NCBI GenBank assembly: GCA_963729445.1
Contig: CAVSNU010000005.1
Location: 930,001-994,000 of the forward strand
DNA: 64,000 nucleotides
Direction of reading: 5' to 3'
Source: JACCZH01 sp963729445
GTDB taxonomy: Bacteria > Chloroflexota > Chloroflexia > Thermomicrobiales > CFX8
Under the pieces are notes generated by a model. The model saw nothing but the letters and a program-made list of their open reading frames with translations, was not told where the DNA came from and searched no databases. This document shows positions 1 to 8,405 of the stretch, piece by piece. Each line of letters starts with the position of its first letter. Position 1 is the first letter of the stretch. The position numbers and the translations under genes were made by a program.

Positions 1-524
1 TCGCGCTGGGAATACCCGCTAAAGAACGCGAGCTCAATCGTCACACGCTGGGCGTCCGGCAGGGTGTCCATCGCCGCAGAGACTTTTGCTCTCAGTGCCC
101 GGGCCTCGACCGCTTCTTCAACGTTTGTGGCGTCATCCACCAGCCCATAGAGAACATCGCTGATATTCGTCGAGTCGGAACGCTGTGGTCGACGCTGTCT
201 CTTGCGAACCTCATCGATGGCCAGATTGTGGGTGATGCTGAGTAGCCAGCTGGCGAAGTTCCCACGCGACCTTCTGAATCTGTCCGCTTGCAGCCACGTG
301 CGCACGAACACTTCCTGCAGGATCTCTTCGGCGAGCGCGCTATCCTTTACGATCCGGACAGCAAACGAGTAGACCACGCGGGCGTAGCGTCCATACAGAG
401 TCTCAAGAGCGCCTGCATCCCCAAGAGCGACGCGTCGGATCAACTCAGCGTCAGTCGCTTCGTCGGACTCTGTCGGATCAGGCACACGGCCAAGGTAGTG
501 CAGGCGGCGTGCGTGCTCGCTCAT
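1..524 (-). CDS. RNA polymerase sigma-70 factor, ECF subfamily (C-terminus beyond window)
   Basis: The minus strand is open from an ATG at 524 to the window edge (174 codons, no stop seen). The reading shows ECF sigma region 2: an acidic lead-in (DAELIRRVALGDAGALETLY), the core segment EEILQEVFVRTWLQA, then SWLLSITHNLAIDEVRKRQRR, which matches the promoter-melting and -10 recognition helices. After a short linker (VEEAVEARALRAKVSAAMDTL) region 4 begins with LPDAQRVTIELAFFSGYSQ and is cut by the edge. An in-frame stop lies about 30 bases upstream of the ATG and no other start is available, so the start is well set. ECF factors redirect RNA polymerase to stress or envelope regulons. An anti-sigma gene may follow off the window, which cannot be checked here. 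Confidence 0.9.
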   Translation of the reverse strand, partial: MSEHARRLHYLGRVPDPTESDEATDAELIRRVALGDAGALETLYGRYARVVYSFAVRIVKDSALAEEILQEVFVRTWLQADRFRRSRGNFASWLLSITHNLAIDEVRKRQRRPQRSDSTNISDVLYGLVDDATNVEEAVEARALRAKVSAAMDTLPDAQRVTIELAFFSGYSQR

Positions 525-750
525 GCCCTGCTGACCAAACGCCGATCCGCGTCACACTCAGGTATACGCCGAAGCAGGCCTTGCAGGATGCATCTTCGCG
601 GAAACAGGCTCATGATCATCGCCTCGCTCGCCGTCACGATGGAAAACAACGTTGATGGGCGGCACTAGATTGTCCAGGTCGTTAGCGTAAGTATAGTAAT
701 CCACATTGCGACGTGAACGGCACGGCCAGACGATGGCCAGGATTGTGCGA

Positions 751-1080
751 TCAGACTTCTGTTTCGGTCTGGGGCTCCTTCGCGCGCCGCTCCGCTCGTT
801 TGGCGCGGGTCAGGCGGGTGATTAACCCCACACAGACCAGGGCAAGCAGCCCGGCTACGCCAAAGCCAATAATCTCAGCTAGCGGACTGTCGACAAAGAG
901 CCTCAATACGGTAGGGAGGAGCAGCGCCAGCATAACCGCGCCAATGACTCCGCAGCCAGCGAACGCTTGCGACGTGGAGTAATCCCACTCTTCAGGGGGT
1001 ACATCGGCAAGCTGACTGACCGGAGGTTCCGGCCGCTCTTCAACCGTCGATTCGTCAATGCTCGTTTGGTCTTCCGTCAT
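751..1080 (-). CDS. small two-helix membrane protein of unknown function
   Basis: A 109-residue protein. The N-terminus is acidic and hydrophilic (about 40 residues with the string PPEEWDYSTSQAF). Two hydrophobic segments follow, roughly residues 42-62 (GVIGAVMLALLLPTVLRLFV) and 69-88 (IIGFGVAGLLALVCVGLIT), and the tail is basic then acidic (TRAKRAERRAKEPQTETEV). This pattern fits a bitopic or hairpin inner-membrane protein. A GTG lies one codon upstream of the chosen ATG. It is read in the same direction as the sigma factor gene, about 225 bases upstream of it, so the two could be co-transcribed. No enzyme motif is visible and no family is recognised. Confidence 0.6.
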   Translation of the reverse strand: MTEDQTSIDESTVEERPEPPVSQLADVPPEEWDYSTSQAFAGCGVIGAVMLALLLPTVLRLFVDSPLAEIIGFGVAGLLALVCVGLITRLTRAKRAERRAKEPQTETEV

Positions 1081-1452
1081 CACCGATCCGTCTCGGGCTC
1101 GTAAGGGTTCCCTGTCTCGCTGAGTTGAAACGAGCCACGTTGCCTACCGGCCTGGTGTCACGCATGTTGTAATCTTGTGCGGAACGACAGGGGATCGTGG
1201 CGATGCGCTTCGCTGGTTCGTCGTGATCCTCCCGCTGCGTTCTCCAACGAGCATTGTACCGCGAACCCCGCTGGTGCCCGGGATTGAGCGCCGGCAACGC
1301 GTCTCGCTGGTTTTGATAGGACACGAAGGCCGGCTTGATAGATGACGAGACGGTTAGACAAATAGGGTAACCTCAGAACAGGATAAACGCACTCCATCAG
1401 CCATCTCCCGGAGAAATCACCGGGAGATTTAGGGTTATGCTAAAGGAAACCG
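1081..1452. other. intergenic region, 372 bases, with one hairpin
   Basis: I see no convincing gene here. Open frames on the minus strand have low-complexity Arg/Ser composition and no Shine-Dalgarno site. The only structure noticed is the perfect hairpin at 1403-1428 just before the next gene. The region separates divergently read genes and should hold promoters for both sides, but no convincing -35/-10 pair was identified. Confidence 0.5.
1403..1428 (+). promoter_or_regulatory. perfect 9-bp hairpin in the 5' leader of the 1453 gene
   Basis: ATCTCCCGG (1403-1411) is followed by an 8-base loop and its exact complement CCGGGAGAT (1420-1428). The structure ends 13 bases before the AAAGGAAA Shine-Dalgarno site of the gene starting at 1453. 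There is a short TTTAGGG tail but no U-run, so a terminator role is weak. An operator or leader hairpin is equally possible. Confidence 0.4.
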
Positions 1453-1993
1453 ATGGAACCACAACCCTCAGGCGACGAGCGGACAGCAATACCACGCCTG
1501 ATTTCTCCGTCACTCTTAGCAGCGACGTATCAGAACCGGTTGCGGACGGTAGGGCGGGAGCTCGATGTCAACGGGTATCGTTCGATCATCCTGCTCCAGG
1601 TAGAGGGTGGATTTCTTGTCCGTGCCGTGAATCGCGTCTCGCGTGATCTGGAGTTACTGGAGTTTCCAGATGATGAATTCCCTGAGCGCATGATCGCGGC
1701 AACTGAAGCCAGAGGGGACGGTGAGCGACCCGAGTCTCCCTCACCGTTGGCACCAACTGGCTATGAAGATCTGATGCGAGGAGTTGGCCGGTGGCTCGAT
1801 GAGCTGAACGCGCTGTCATATCGTCATTGCGGAAGGGCAGACTGCCCTTCTGGTCACGGCCGAGCGATCTCAGCCCGATGGACGTGTCGATTCGATCGAA
1901 TCCACGATGGATCTCACCGTCATCACCGAGCTACTTGATGAATCCTTCCGGTTGCGGGCACGCGGGAGCGGTAACGAGGAACAGGAATCCTGA
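1453..1993 (+). pseudogene. unknown two-repeat protein, frameshifted near 1810
   Basis: The gene starts at ATG 1453 behind AAAGGAAA. It reads normally to about 1805-1820, where the correct frame moves by one base. Staying in the first frame gives Arg/His-rich nonsense to 1938. The +1 frame instead gives CHIVIAEGQTALLVTAE and ends at TGA 1991-1993, overlapping the next ATG (TGATG). The restored protein (about 180 residues) aligns along its length with the neighbour at 1993. It carries an internal duplication of the form Y-x3-L-R-x-V-G-R-x-L-D followed by a hydrophobic strand and EG: unit 1 is near residues 25-57, unit 2 near 100-137. No known family is recognised. The shift may be a real mutation, a sequencing error, or less likely recoding. 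The preserved downstream frame argues for recent origin. Confidence 0.65.
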
Positions 1994-2460
1994 TGACACT
2001 CTTTCGGCGCTCGAAACCACAACCGAAGCCGCCTGGCTTCAAGCCAGAAACAGCTTCGGTCTACGAAACGCGGTTAGCGGTGATTGGGCGGCGTCTCGAC
2101 GCGGAACATTTCCGCTCGGTCTGCGTGCTGGAGATCGCGGGAAACTATATTGTCCGCGCTCTGGACGACGGCGGTCTGACGCTGATGGAGTTCGTCGCCG
2201 AAGATTTCAAGACTGTCGATCTCTCACGCGCTCCACGAGTGCCGCAAGCCTCGACGTGGCTCCCGGGTGGATATCAAGCCACCCTGCGGTCTGTCGGCCG
2301 CCTGCTTGACAACCGGGCCGCAGCAGCAATTGCCGTTATCGAAGGGCCGAGCGCGCTCCAGATCCTGGGCTATAACGTTGGACATGCAGGCGGTAAACTG
2401 GCACAGCTGCCCTTTGAGATCACCCTGGACGAATGGGATCTGCGCGCGCTCGGAGACTAG
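1993..2460 (+). CDS. unknown protein, paralogue of the preceding gene, two internal repeats
   Basis: A 155-residue soluble protein whose ATG overlaps the stop of the upstream paralogue (TGATG), with AGGA six bases ahead, so translation is probably coupled. It has the same two-unit architecture as its neighbour. Unit 1 (about residues 24-56) contains YETRLAVIGRRLDAEHF and a strand VLEIAGNYIVRAL. Unit 2 (about 92-127) contains YQATLRSVGRLLD and IAVIEGPSALQIL. There is no signal peptide, membrane segment or catalytic motif. It ends three bases before the stop codon of the convergent deacylase gene. The repeated strand-helix layout suggests a small alpha/beta binding fold, but function is unknown. 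Confidence 0.7.
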   Translation: MTLFRRSKPQPKPPGFKPETASVYETRLAVIGRRLDAEHFRSVCVLEIAGNYIVRALDDGGLTLMEFVAEDFKTVDLSRAPRVPQASTWLPGGYQATLRSVGRLLDNRAAAAIAVIEGPSALQILGYNVGHAGGKLAQLPFEITLDEWDLRALGD

Positions 2461-2463
2461 GTC

Positions 2464-4102
2464 TTACTTCTTCCGGGCCGGTCCATCGACGATGCGGCCA
2501 GGCGTCGATCCGGTGTGCTCGCCCTCCGAGAGTACCTGCACGCCGTTGACCCAGACATCGCGCACACCGACCGAGAGCTGGTGTGGGTTCTCGAACGTGG
2601 CCTGGTCGGCGATCGTCACGGGGTCAAAGATCACCACGTCGGCGAAGTGGCCGGCTCGCAGCAGTCCCCGGTCGCGCAACTCCAGCCGGTCTGCCACCGA
2701 GGACGTCATCTTGCGAATGGCCTCTTCAAGCGTCAGGACACCCTCGTCGCGGACGTACTTCCCGAGCACTCGCGGATAGGTTCCGTAGGCGCGCGGATGG
2801 GTTGGGCCGCGCTCGATCGGCCCATTCCGGATCGACGCCGCCAGCATCGGTACTGACCTTGATCCAGGGCTGCTGGAGCTGCAGGACGGTATTCTCCTCG
2901 CTCATACCGAAGTACATGGTGAAGATGCGCTGTTGCTCGGAGATGAGCAGGTCGAAGATCGTGTCAATCCAATCCTGGCCACGCATCTCGGCGATCTCAT
3001 GCAGCCGCTTGCCGATGTACTGCTGGTTTTCGGGGCATTCGAACCCAACGGGCATGACGCCTTCCGGACCGGCTTCCTCGCCCATCGCTTCCCAATCGCC
3101 GGACGGGTTGAGCACCTCGGCTTTGATCTTCGCGCGCATCTCAGGATCGGCCAGGTTCTCGTACAGCTTGTCGTCCGCTGCCGCCCAGGGCGGCAAACAG
3201 GAAGAGAGACCCGTTCCTCCAGCCACGTATGGATACATGTCCACAGTCACGTCGAGCCCCTCGGCGCGCGCCTCGTTGACCATCTCGATCACCCGCGGCA
3301 TCTTGGCCCAGTTGCCGCGCCCTGTCGCCTTGAGATGATAGATCTCAACGGCCACACCCGAGCGCCGGCCAATCTCAATCGCCTCGGCGATGCCCTCGAT
3401 GAGCTGGTGGGCTTCCGAGCGCACGTGGGTAATGTAGACACCGCCGTTCTCGGCGACGACCTCGCACACGGCGACAATCTCGTCGATGTCCATGTAGGCA
3501 TCCGGCGGATAGATCAGCGCGAACGAGACGCCGAAGGCGCCGTCCTCCATGGCCTCCTGCATGACCTTCTTCATGGTCGCGAGCTCGTCCGCATTCGCCG
3601 GGCCCATCTCCATGGCTTTGGCGTAACGGCGTAGCGTGCCGCCGCCGAGGAAGGAGCCGACGTTGGGAGAGACGCCGTGCTCGATCATCGCCTCAAGCCA
3701 GTCGCGGAAGTTGGTCCAGCCGCGAGCCTTCTCCGCCCACTCCGGGAACTGCTCGGAGAACGACGACGACGTGATGGGGTCATCGATCCGGCCCCCAAAC
3801 GGCGCGGGCGTCCAGCCCTCGCCCATGATCTCCGTGGTTACTCCCTGCGTGATTTTCGAGAGGCAGCGCCCGTCGATCATGAGGGGCACGATGGAGTGAC
3901 TCTGAATATCAATAAAGCCGGGACACACCACCATCCCGGTTGCGTCGACAACGCTCGCCGCGTTGCTCTGGTTCATCCTGCCCGCCGGCGCGATGTCCAC
4001 GATCTTGTCGCCGCAGATCGCCACGTCCCCATAGAACCAGGGGTTGCCGGTGCCGTCTACGACCCTGCCACCGGTGATGAGCAGATCGATCTTTTCAGCC
4101 AT
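2464..4102 (-). pseudogene. N-acyl-D-amino-acid deacylase (D-aminoacylase family), frameshifted near 2800-2850
   Basis: Amidohydrolase-superfamily enzyme that would remove the acyl group from N-acyl-D-amino acids. The start is ATG 4102 behind AGGAGG at a 4-base spacing. The N-terminal beta domain and barrel entry are clear (LLITGGRVVDGTGNPWFYGD; PGFIDIQSHS, where the usual first His of HxH is Gln). Barrel motifs follow, including YITHVRSEA and VEIYHLKATG. Up to IKVSTDAGG the frame is intact. The C-terminus (GPTHPRAYGTYPRVLGKYVR, then the composite-domain end FADVVIFDP) lies in the next frame, running to TAA at 2464. One extra base between about 2800 and 2850 explains this. Restored length is about 545 residues, slightly above the family norm. 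If the shift is real, the gene yields a truncated, probably inactive protein. Confidence 0.8.
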
Positions 4103-4194
4103 GAATCCTCCTGTAAAAACCAACGTTCGTAACCGCCCTATCCTAGCCGAACCCGGGGGGCGGTGTCCTTATTGACAGAAGGATGCGGGCTGGG

Positions 4195-4518
4195 TACGAT
4201 CATGGGTAAGCGAAGACGTGAACGACGTCGATCGGAACGAGTACCTGGTCAAGCGGGTGGCAGAGAGCCGGCGGGAAGCTGCAAAGCCGGTGGCAGCGCG
4301 AGCAGGGAATGGCTCCGGGAGTTGCGCTCCGAACGGGTGCTGGTCACCCCAGTAGGCGGCGCCGGGGACTCCGCCGTTATGTGGGAGCGGGATAGCGGAC
4401 ACGGTTGACGTGTCCCGTATCTGTCGAGTGGGCCGCTCGCAACGAGCGGCCAAGCAGGGTGGCACCGCGGGAGTGTTTTGAGTACGCCTCCGTCCCTTTT
4501 GTGGGATGGGGGTTTTTT
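4195..4518 (+). promoter_or_regulatory. T-box riboswitch leader of trpS (tryptophan specifier)
   Basis: A classical transcriptional T-box. The conserved T-box sequence AGGGTGGCACCGCGG is at 4456-4470 and should pair with the NCCA end of uncharged tRNA. Stem I elements are visible: AGTA at 4240-4243, an apical region with AGAGAGCCGG...GCCGGTGG (about 4262-4293), and on the 3' side GAA followed by TGG (4310-4312) in the specifier-loop position. TGG is the Trp codon, matching the downstream gene. The terminator is 4487-4512 plus a T-run. Uncharged tRNA-Trp would stabilise the antiterminator and allow trpS transcription. The 5' boundary is approximate. Confidence 0.9.
4487..4518 (+). terminator. 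T-box intrinsic terminator upstream of trpS
   Basis: CCTCCGTCCC (4487-4496) pairs with GGGATGGGGG (4503-4512) through ten pairs including G-U pairs. Six T residues follow directly (4513-4518). It lies 16 bases after the T-box motif, the expected place for the competing terminator. Confidence 0.85.
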
Positions 4519-4561
4519 GTTGTTTTAATTATGATGAACTACTGATGAAGGGTACACGGGC

Positions 4562-5608
4562 ATGGTGACACAGGTGCCGAAAACCGAATCGCAGCTCAAT
4601 CCGGTCAGCGGCGCAGCACAACGTAAGCGCATCCTCTCCGGAATCCAGCCGAGCGGAGATCTGACGCTGGGGAATTACCTGGGGGCGATTCGCAACTGGG
4701 TCAAACAGCAGGACGAGTACGAGAGCTTCCACCCGATTGTGAACCTGCACGCCATGACCGTCCCGTTCGAGCCTGAGGTTCTGCGGCGACGCACGCTTGA
4801 GCTGGCTGCCGGACTGCTGGCGTGCGGCATCGACCCGGAGAAGGCGGTGCTCTTCGTCCAGTCGCAGATTCCAGAGCACACCGAGCTGACCTGGATACTG
4901 TGCACCCAGACGATGTTCGGCGAGCTGGGCCGGATGATTCAGTTCAAGGAGAAGCGCGGGACGGCGTCCGACGCCAAGACGGGCGCGGGGCTCTTCTTCT
5001 ACCCGGTGCTTCAGGCGGCCGACATCCTGATCTACGATGCCGACCTGGTACCGGTTGGGGAGGATCAGCGCCAGCACATCGAGCTGACGCGCGACATCGC
5101 GATTCGTTTTAACGCGACGTTCGGCGAGACGTTCAAACTGCCGGAAGCCGACATCCGGACGGATGGCGCGCGGATCATGGGGTTGGACGACCCGACCAAG
5201 AAGATGAGCAAGAGCGCCGCCTCCCCGGCCAGCTTCATCGCGCTCACTGACGAACCAGATGTGATCCGCAAGAAGATCAGCCGCGCCGTCACTGACTCGG
5301 GCACGGAGATCGTTGCCCGTGAGGACAAGCCGGCCCTGACGAACCTGCTGACGATCTTCTCGCTCATGACCGATACGCCGGTGGCCGAGCTTGAGGCGCG
5401 GTATGCGGGCGTGGGCTACGGGCAATTCAAGCGCGAGCTCGGCGAAGCTGTCGTGGAGCAACTCGCTCCAATCCAGCAGCGTTTGAGGGAGCTGATGGCC
5501 GACCAGGGCGAGCTGGAGCGCATTCTGCGTCGCGGGACCGAGCGGGCCCGCGAGATCACCGTGCCGAAGATGGCGCGCGTGCGTGAGGTGACGGGGATCG
5601 ACCTGTAG
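4562..5608 (+). CDS. trpS: tryptophanyl-tRNA synthetase
   Basis: Class I aminoacyl-tRNA synthetase of 348 residues, the usual bacterial TrpRS size, charging tRNA-Trp with tryptophan in the cytosol. The HIGH-type signature is PSGDLTLGNYLGA near residues 30-42, and the KMSKS loop is KKMSKSAA near 217. The C-terminal helices (REITVPKMARVREVTGIDL) end the protein as in the family. The start ATG 4562 follows GAAGGG at about 11 bases. An upstream T-box with a TGG specifier regulates it, so expression should rise when tRNA-Trp is uncharged. It is transcribed alone and ends at a strong hairpin shared with the convergent hydrolase gene. Confidence 0.97.
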   Translation: MVTQVPKTESQLNPVSGAAQRKRILSGIQPSGDLTLGNYLGAIRNWVKQQDEYESFHPIVNLHAMTVPFEPEVLRRRTLELAAGLLACGIDPEKAVLFVQSQIPEHTELTWILCTQTMFGELGRMIQFKEKRGTASDAKTGAGLFFYPVLQAADILIYDADLVPVGEDQRQHIELTRDIAIRFNATFGETFKLPEADIRTDGARIMGLDDPTKKMSKSAASPASFIALTDEPDVIRKKISRAVTDSGTEIVAREDKPALTNLLTIFSLMTDTPVAELEARYAGVGYGQFKRELGEAVVEQLAPIQQRLRELMADQGELERILRRGTERAREITVPKMARVREVTGIDL

Positions 5609-5623
5609 GAGTGGCTGTTTAGC

Positions 5624-5657
5624 GAAGCCCTCACCTCCGGCCGGAGGTGAGGGCTTC
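5624..5657. terminator. bidirectional hairpin between trpS and the convergent acylase
   Basis: GAAGCCCTCACCTCCGG (5624-5640) is followed at once by its perfect complement (5641-5657), a 17-bp inverted repeat. It is flanked by TTTAGC on one side and TTCATG on the other. It occupies the 60-base gap between convergent genes, so it probably terminates both. Confidence 0.75.
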
Positions 5658-5668
5658 TTCATGCGCTG

Positions 5669-7999
5669 TTACGCCTCTGGTTCCAACCGCTGGCTCGTCT
5701 CGGCCTCGGCCACGATGGTGTCCCAGTCATACAGCATGGGAATCAGGTCCACCCTGGCCCACGTCTCCACCTGGTCGGACCAGTGTGGGCTGCCCGGGTG
5801 GCCAGATGCACCGAGCGGGACGATCCAGCGACAGTTGTCCCAATCGGCCAGGTCGAATACGTAACGCGCCACCGACGTACTTGCGACGTTGAAGCTGTTG
5901 CCTGCGGCGATGGCGGACGCTTGCGGGGTATCACCATCACCACCAATCGCTGTCGACGGTGGATTGAGCTCGGCCTGATGCTCGGGGTGGACGGCAGTGA
6001 GCGCGTGGACTGGCGCGGTGCGGTGCAGATCGCCCCAGCTCCAGGCCTCCATGTTCGGGCCAAGCATCTCCGTGAGCCGGGCAACCGCGCGAGTCAACGC
6101 CTCCCGCATGACCGCGTCCCAGGTAAGCGCGTTGTCCAGGAAGCTCGTGTCGTTGTCTCTCATGAGCGCAGGGATCATCCACCACAACAGGGCACCGAGG
6201 GTCACGCCGACCGGTTCTCCCGAGAACGGGGAGGTCTTCAGGGGCGCGATGGCCGGCTGCTCCATGACGATGCGCACGACGGAATCGCGCACCGCCATAT
6301 AAATTGCCGGCCCAGTCGAGTCGGTGTCCATCCTGGCGTCCCACTCCCGCAGCCGTTGCAGCGCCTGAGCTTCGGCGGGATCTTCCGGGGTGAAGTCTGC
6401 GAAGGCGTCTACAAACAGCTTGCTCGGCAGCGAGACTCGATCTGCGTGGATCGCCGACATGTCTGCCACCGTGGCAGCTTGCAGCTCTTCAACGCGGCTG
6501 ATGATGCGTTTTGCACGGCTTGGAGGCGCGTAATCGCGCCCGATGTAGTGCGGGTAGTCGTTACCAGCGATGCGATTGTTGGCCGTCACGATGTAGCCGG
6601 TGTCGGGGTTGTGCAGTCGCGGCATCTCCTCGAACGGAATCACGCCGTCCCACTCGTGATCGCCAGTCCACCCGGGGACGGGAAGCCAGCCATTGGCGGG
6701 GTGACGGACGGGGACCTTGCCGCGGGTCAGGTATCCGATGGCGCCGTCCTTGTCGGCGGTGATCAGGTTGTTACACGGATCAACCCAGTCCCGCATCAGA
6801 CCATCAAACTCTTCGACGCTGGTCGCTGTAAGCATCGGCAGGAACGCCTGGAAGCCCTGGTTGGGCTCGGCTGTCGCGGTATAGCGCAGGCTGATCGCGT
6901 GGCCGGTGGATGGGTCACCGATGACGACCGGGCCGTGGTGCGTGACGATGATGTCGACCGGGACGTCATCGCTGTCCTTCACCTGGATCGTCTCGGTACG
7001 GTGCTCGGCGTCACGCAGCTCGCCCTTGAACTCATAGCGCGTCGGGTTGTCTCGATCGAACTTCTCGACGAACAGGTCCTGATAGTCGGCGGCGGCATGG
7101 GTGATGCACCAGGCAACGTTCTGGTTGTGGCCAAAGTGCGGAAAGCCCGGAATGCCGGTGAAGGACATGCCGACCACATCAAACTCCGGGCAGGCGACGT
7201 GGTTCTGGTAGTAGACGTTCGGGACATCCAGCGCGCGGTGCGGGTCGCCGGCCATCAGTGGCTTGCCGGATTGGGTACGGGTGCCGGAAACCGCCCAGTT
7301 GTTGCTGCCGGCGTCCATGTCAAAGAGCTGGGAGAGCGCGTCGATGCCGGGCTGCAGCTCGGCCATGTCGCGCAAGGCGCGGATGTGCTCTCCACCCGGC
7401 GGGACGACCAGGACCTCGTCGCCCTGGCCCTCTGAGCGTACCCGCGCAGCCGCTTCTGGTCCGAGCGCGAGCAAGACGCGCGCCTTCCAGAGTTTGCCCA
7501 TGCCGGAGCCCATCAGGATGTGCCTCACCTTGTAAATCGCGCAGCCGTCCCACGCTTGCCACGGTTCCGGCGTGATTCCGGACAGACCGAATTCGACCGG
7601 CAGGGTGCTCGTGCTGTTCATGAAGGCGTTGACGCCGGCCGCGTAGTCGTCAAACATCGCTCTGGTTTCGGCGTTGAAATGCGCGTAGTCGGTCCGCGCA
7701 CTATCGCCGAGGGCAGCGCGGCGCGCGAAGACATCGTTCGTCAGCCCGGCCGGCCCAACAATCTCTGCGGTGCGGCCATAGGCGCGGCGGCGGTCCCATT
7801 CCATCTGCCACAGCCGGTCCTGGGCATGGGCGAACCCCTGACCGAAGAACGCGTCGTGGATGGTCGTTGCGCGAACGTGGGGGATTCCGTAGCGGTCGCG
7901 GTGTATCTCAACCGCTCCGTCGAGTCCCTCGATACTGAGCGTACCGGTCACGTCGGGCAGCGCTTCGCTCCACATGTCCTGCCGAACCGTCTGCGACAT
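5669..7999 (-). CDS. penicillin acylase family protein (Ntn hydrolase), cytoplasmic form
   Basis: A 776-residue self-cleaving N-terminal-nucleophile hydrolase that cleaves amide bonds of N-acylated substrates. The start ATG 7999 is five bases after AGGAGG; an upstream in-frame ATG lies before that site and is rejected. The N-terminal part carries EIHRDRYGIPHVRA and GFAHAQDRLWQMEWDRRRAYGR, typical of the alpha chain. The autoprocessing site is G-S-N-N-W-A-V-S-G near residue 233, where Ser becomes the new N-terminal nucleophile of the beta chain. Later family features include PHFGHNQNVAWCIT and NNLITADKDGAIGYLTRG. No signal peptide is seen, unlike periplasmic penicillin G acylases, so it probably acts in the cytosol. 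A second family member lies at 44808. The real substrate is unknown. Confidence 0.9.
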   Translation of the reverse strand: MSQTVRQDMWSEALPDVTGTLSIEGLDGAVEIHRDRYGIPHVRATTIHDAFFGQGFAHAQDRLWQMEWDRRRAYGRTAEIVGPAGLTNDVFARRAALGDSARTDYAHFNAETRAMFDDYAAGVNAFMNSTSTLPVEFGLSGITPEPWQAWDGCAIYKVRHILMGSGMGKLWKARVLLALGPEAAARVRSEGQGDEVLVVPPGGEHIRALRDMAELQPGIDALSQLFDMDAGSNNWAVSGTRTQSGKPLMAGDPHRALDVPNVYYQNHVACPEFDVVGMSFTGIPGFPHFGHNQNVAWCITHAAADYQDLFVEKFDRDNPTRYEFKGELRDAEHRTETIQVKDSDDVPVDIIVTHHGPVVIGDPSTGHAISLRYTATAEPNQGFQAFLPMLTATSVEEFDGLMRDWVDPCNNLITADKDGAIGYLTRGKVPVRHPANGWLPVPGWTGDHEWDGVIPFEEMPRLHNPDTGYIVTANNRIAGNDYPHYIGRDYAPPSRAKRIISRVEELQAATVADMSAIHADRVSLPSKLFVDAFADFTPEDPAEAQALQRLREWDARMDTDSTGPAIYMAVRDSVVRIVMEQPAIAPLKTSPFSGEPVGVTLGALLWWMIPALMRDNDTSFLDNALTWDAVMREALTRAVARLTEMLGPNMEAWSWGDLHRTAPVHALTAVHPEHQAELNPPSTAIGGDGDTPQASAIAAGNSFNVASTSVARYVFDLADWDNCRWIVPLGASGHPGSPHWSDQVETWARVDLIPMLYDWDTIVAEAETSQRLEPEA

Positions 8000-8129
8000 T
8001 CGATCCTCCTGCATCACACAGCCTGCGCTTCACCTCACGTTGCGGGCATCATAGCGGAACGTGGCTGAGGTGTCGCTTGCGGTCGATGGCACACTTGGAC
8101 CGTGATCGGTCTGCAGATAGGATGATGGT

Positions 8130-8405
8130 ATGCACGGAGAATACAAGACCCCTGGTGGAAAGCTTGTCGTCGTCGATTTTGACGTCGACGACGATCTCCT
8201 CAATAATGTCATGGTCTCAGGTGACTTCTTCCTCTATCCGGAGGAAACATTGGAGCAGATCAGCGCCGCGCTCGAAAACATGCCGGTGGCAGCCAGTGAA
8301 GACGAGATGTTGCGATGCTTGGAAGACGCGATTCCAGACGACGCCGCGCTGGTGGGTTTTTCTCCAGACGCAGTCGTGACCGCGGTGAAGAGGGGGCTGG
8401 TGTGA
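8130..8405 (+). CDS. lplB: lipoate-protein ligase accessory subunit (LplB / C-terminal domain type)
   Basis: A 91-residue protein matching the small domain that is fused to the C-terminus of E. coli LplA but separate in archaea such as Thermoplasma. It opens with MHGEYKTPGGKLVVVDFDVD, then the strand VSGDFFLYPEE and a helical tail (LEQISAALENMPV). This subunit is needed for the adenylation step, in which lipoate and ATP form lipoyl-AMP. Its stop overlaps the GTG start of the catalytic subunit (GTGA), so the two products should be made in equal amounts. The start ATG has a weak AGGATG site upstream. Confidence 0.85.
   Translation: MHGEYKTPGGKLVVVDFDVDDDLLNNVMVSGDFFLYPEETLEQISAALENMPVAASEDEMLRCLEDAIPDDAALVGFSPDAVVTAVKRGLV

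Noticed and set aside
5783..7435. 550-codon plus-strand open frame opposite the penicillin acylase
   Set aside because: Antisense shadow: His/Arg/Asp/Val-rich without domains, while the minus strand encodes a clear acylase.
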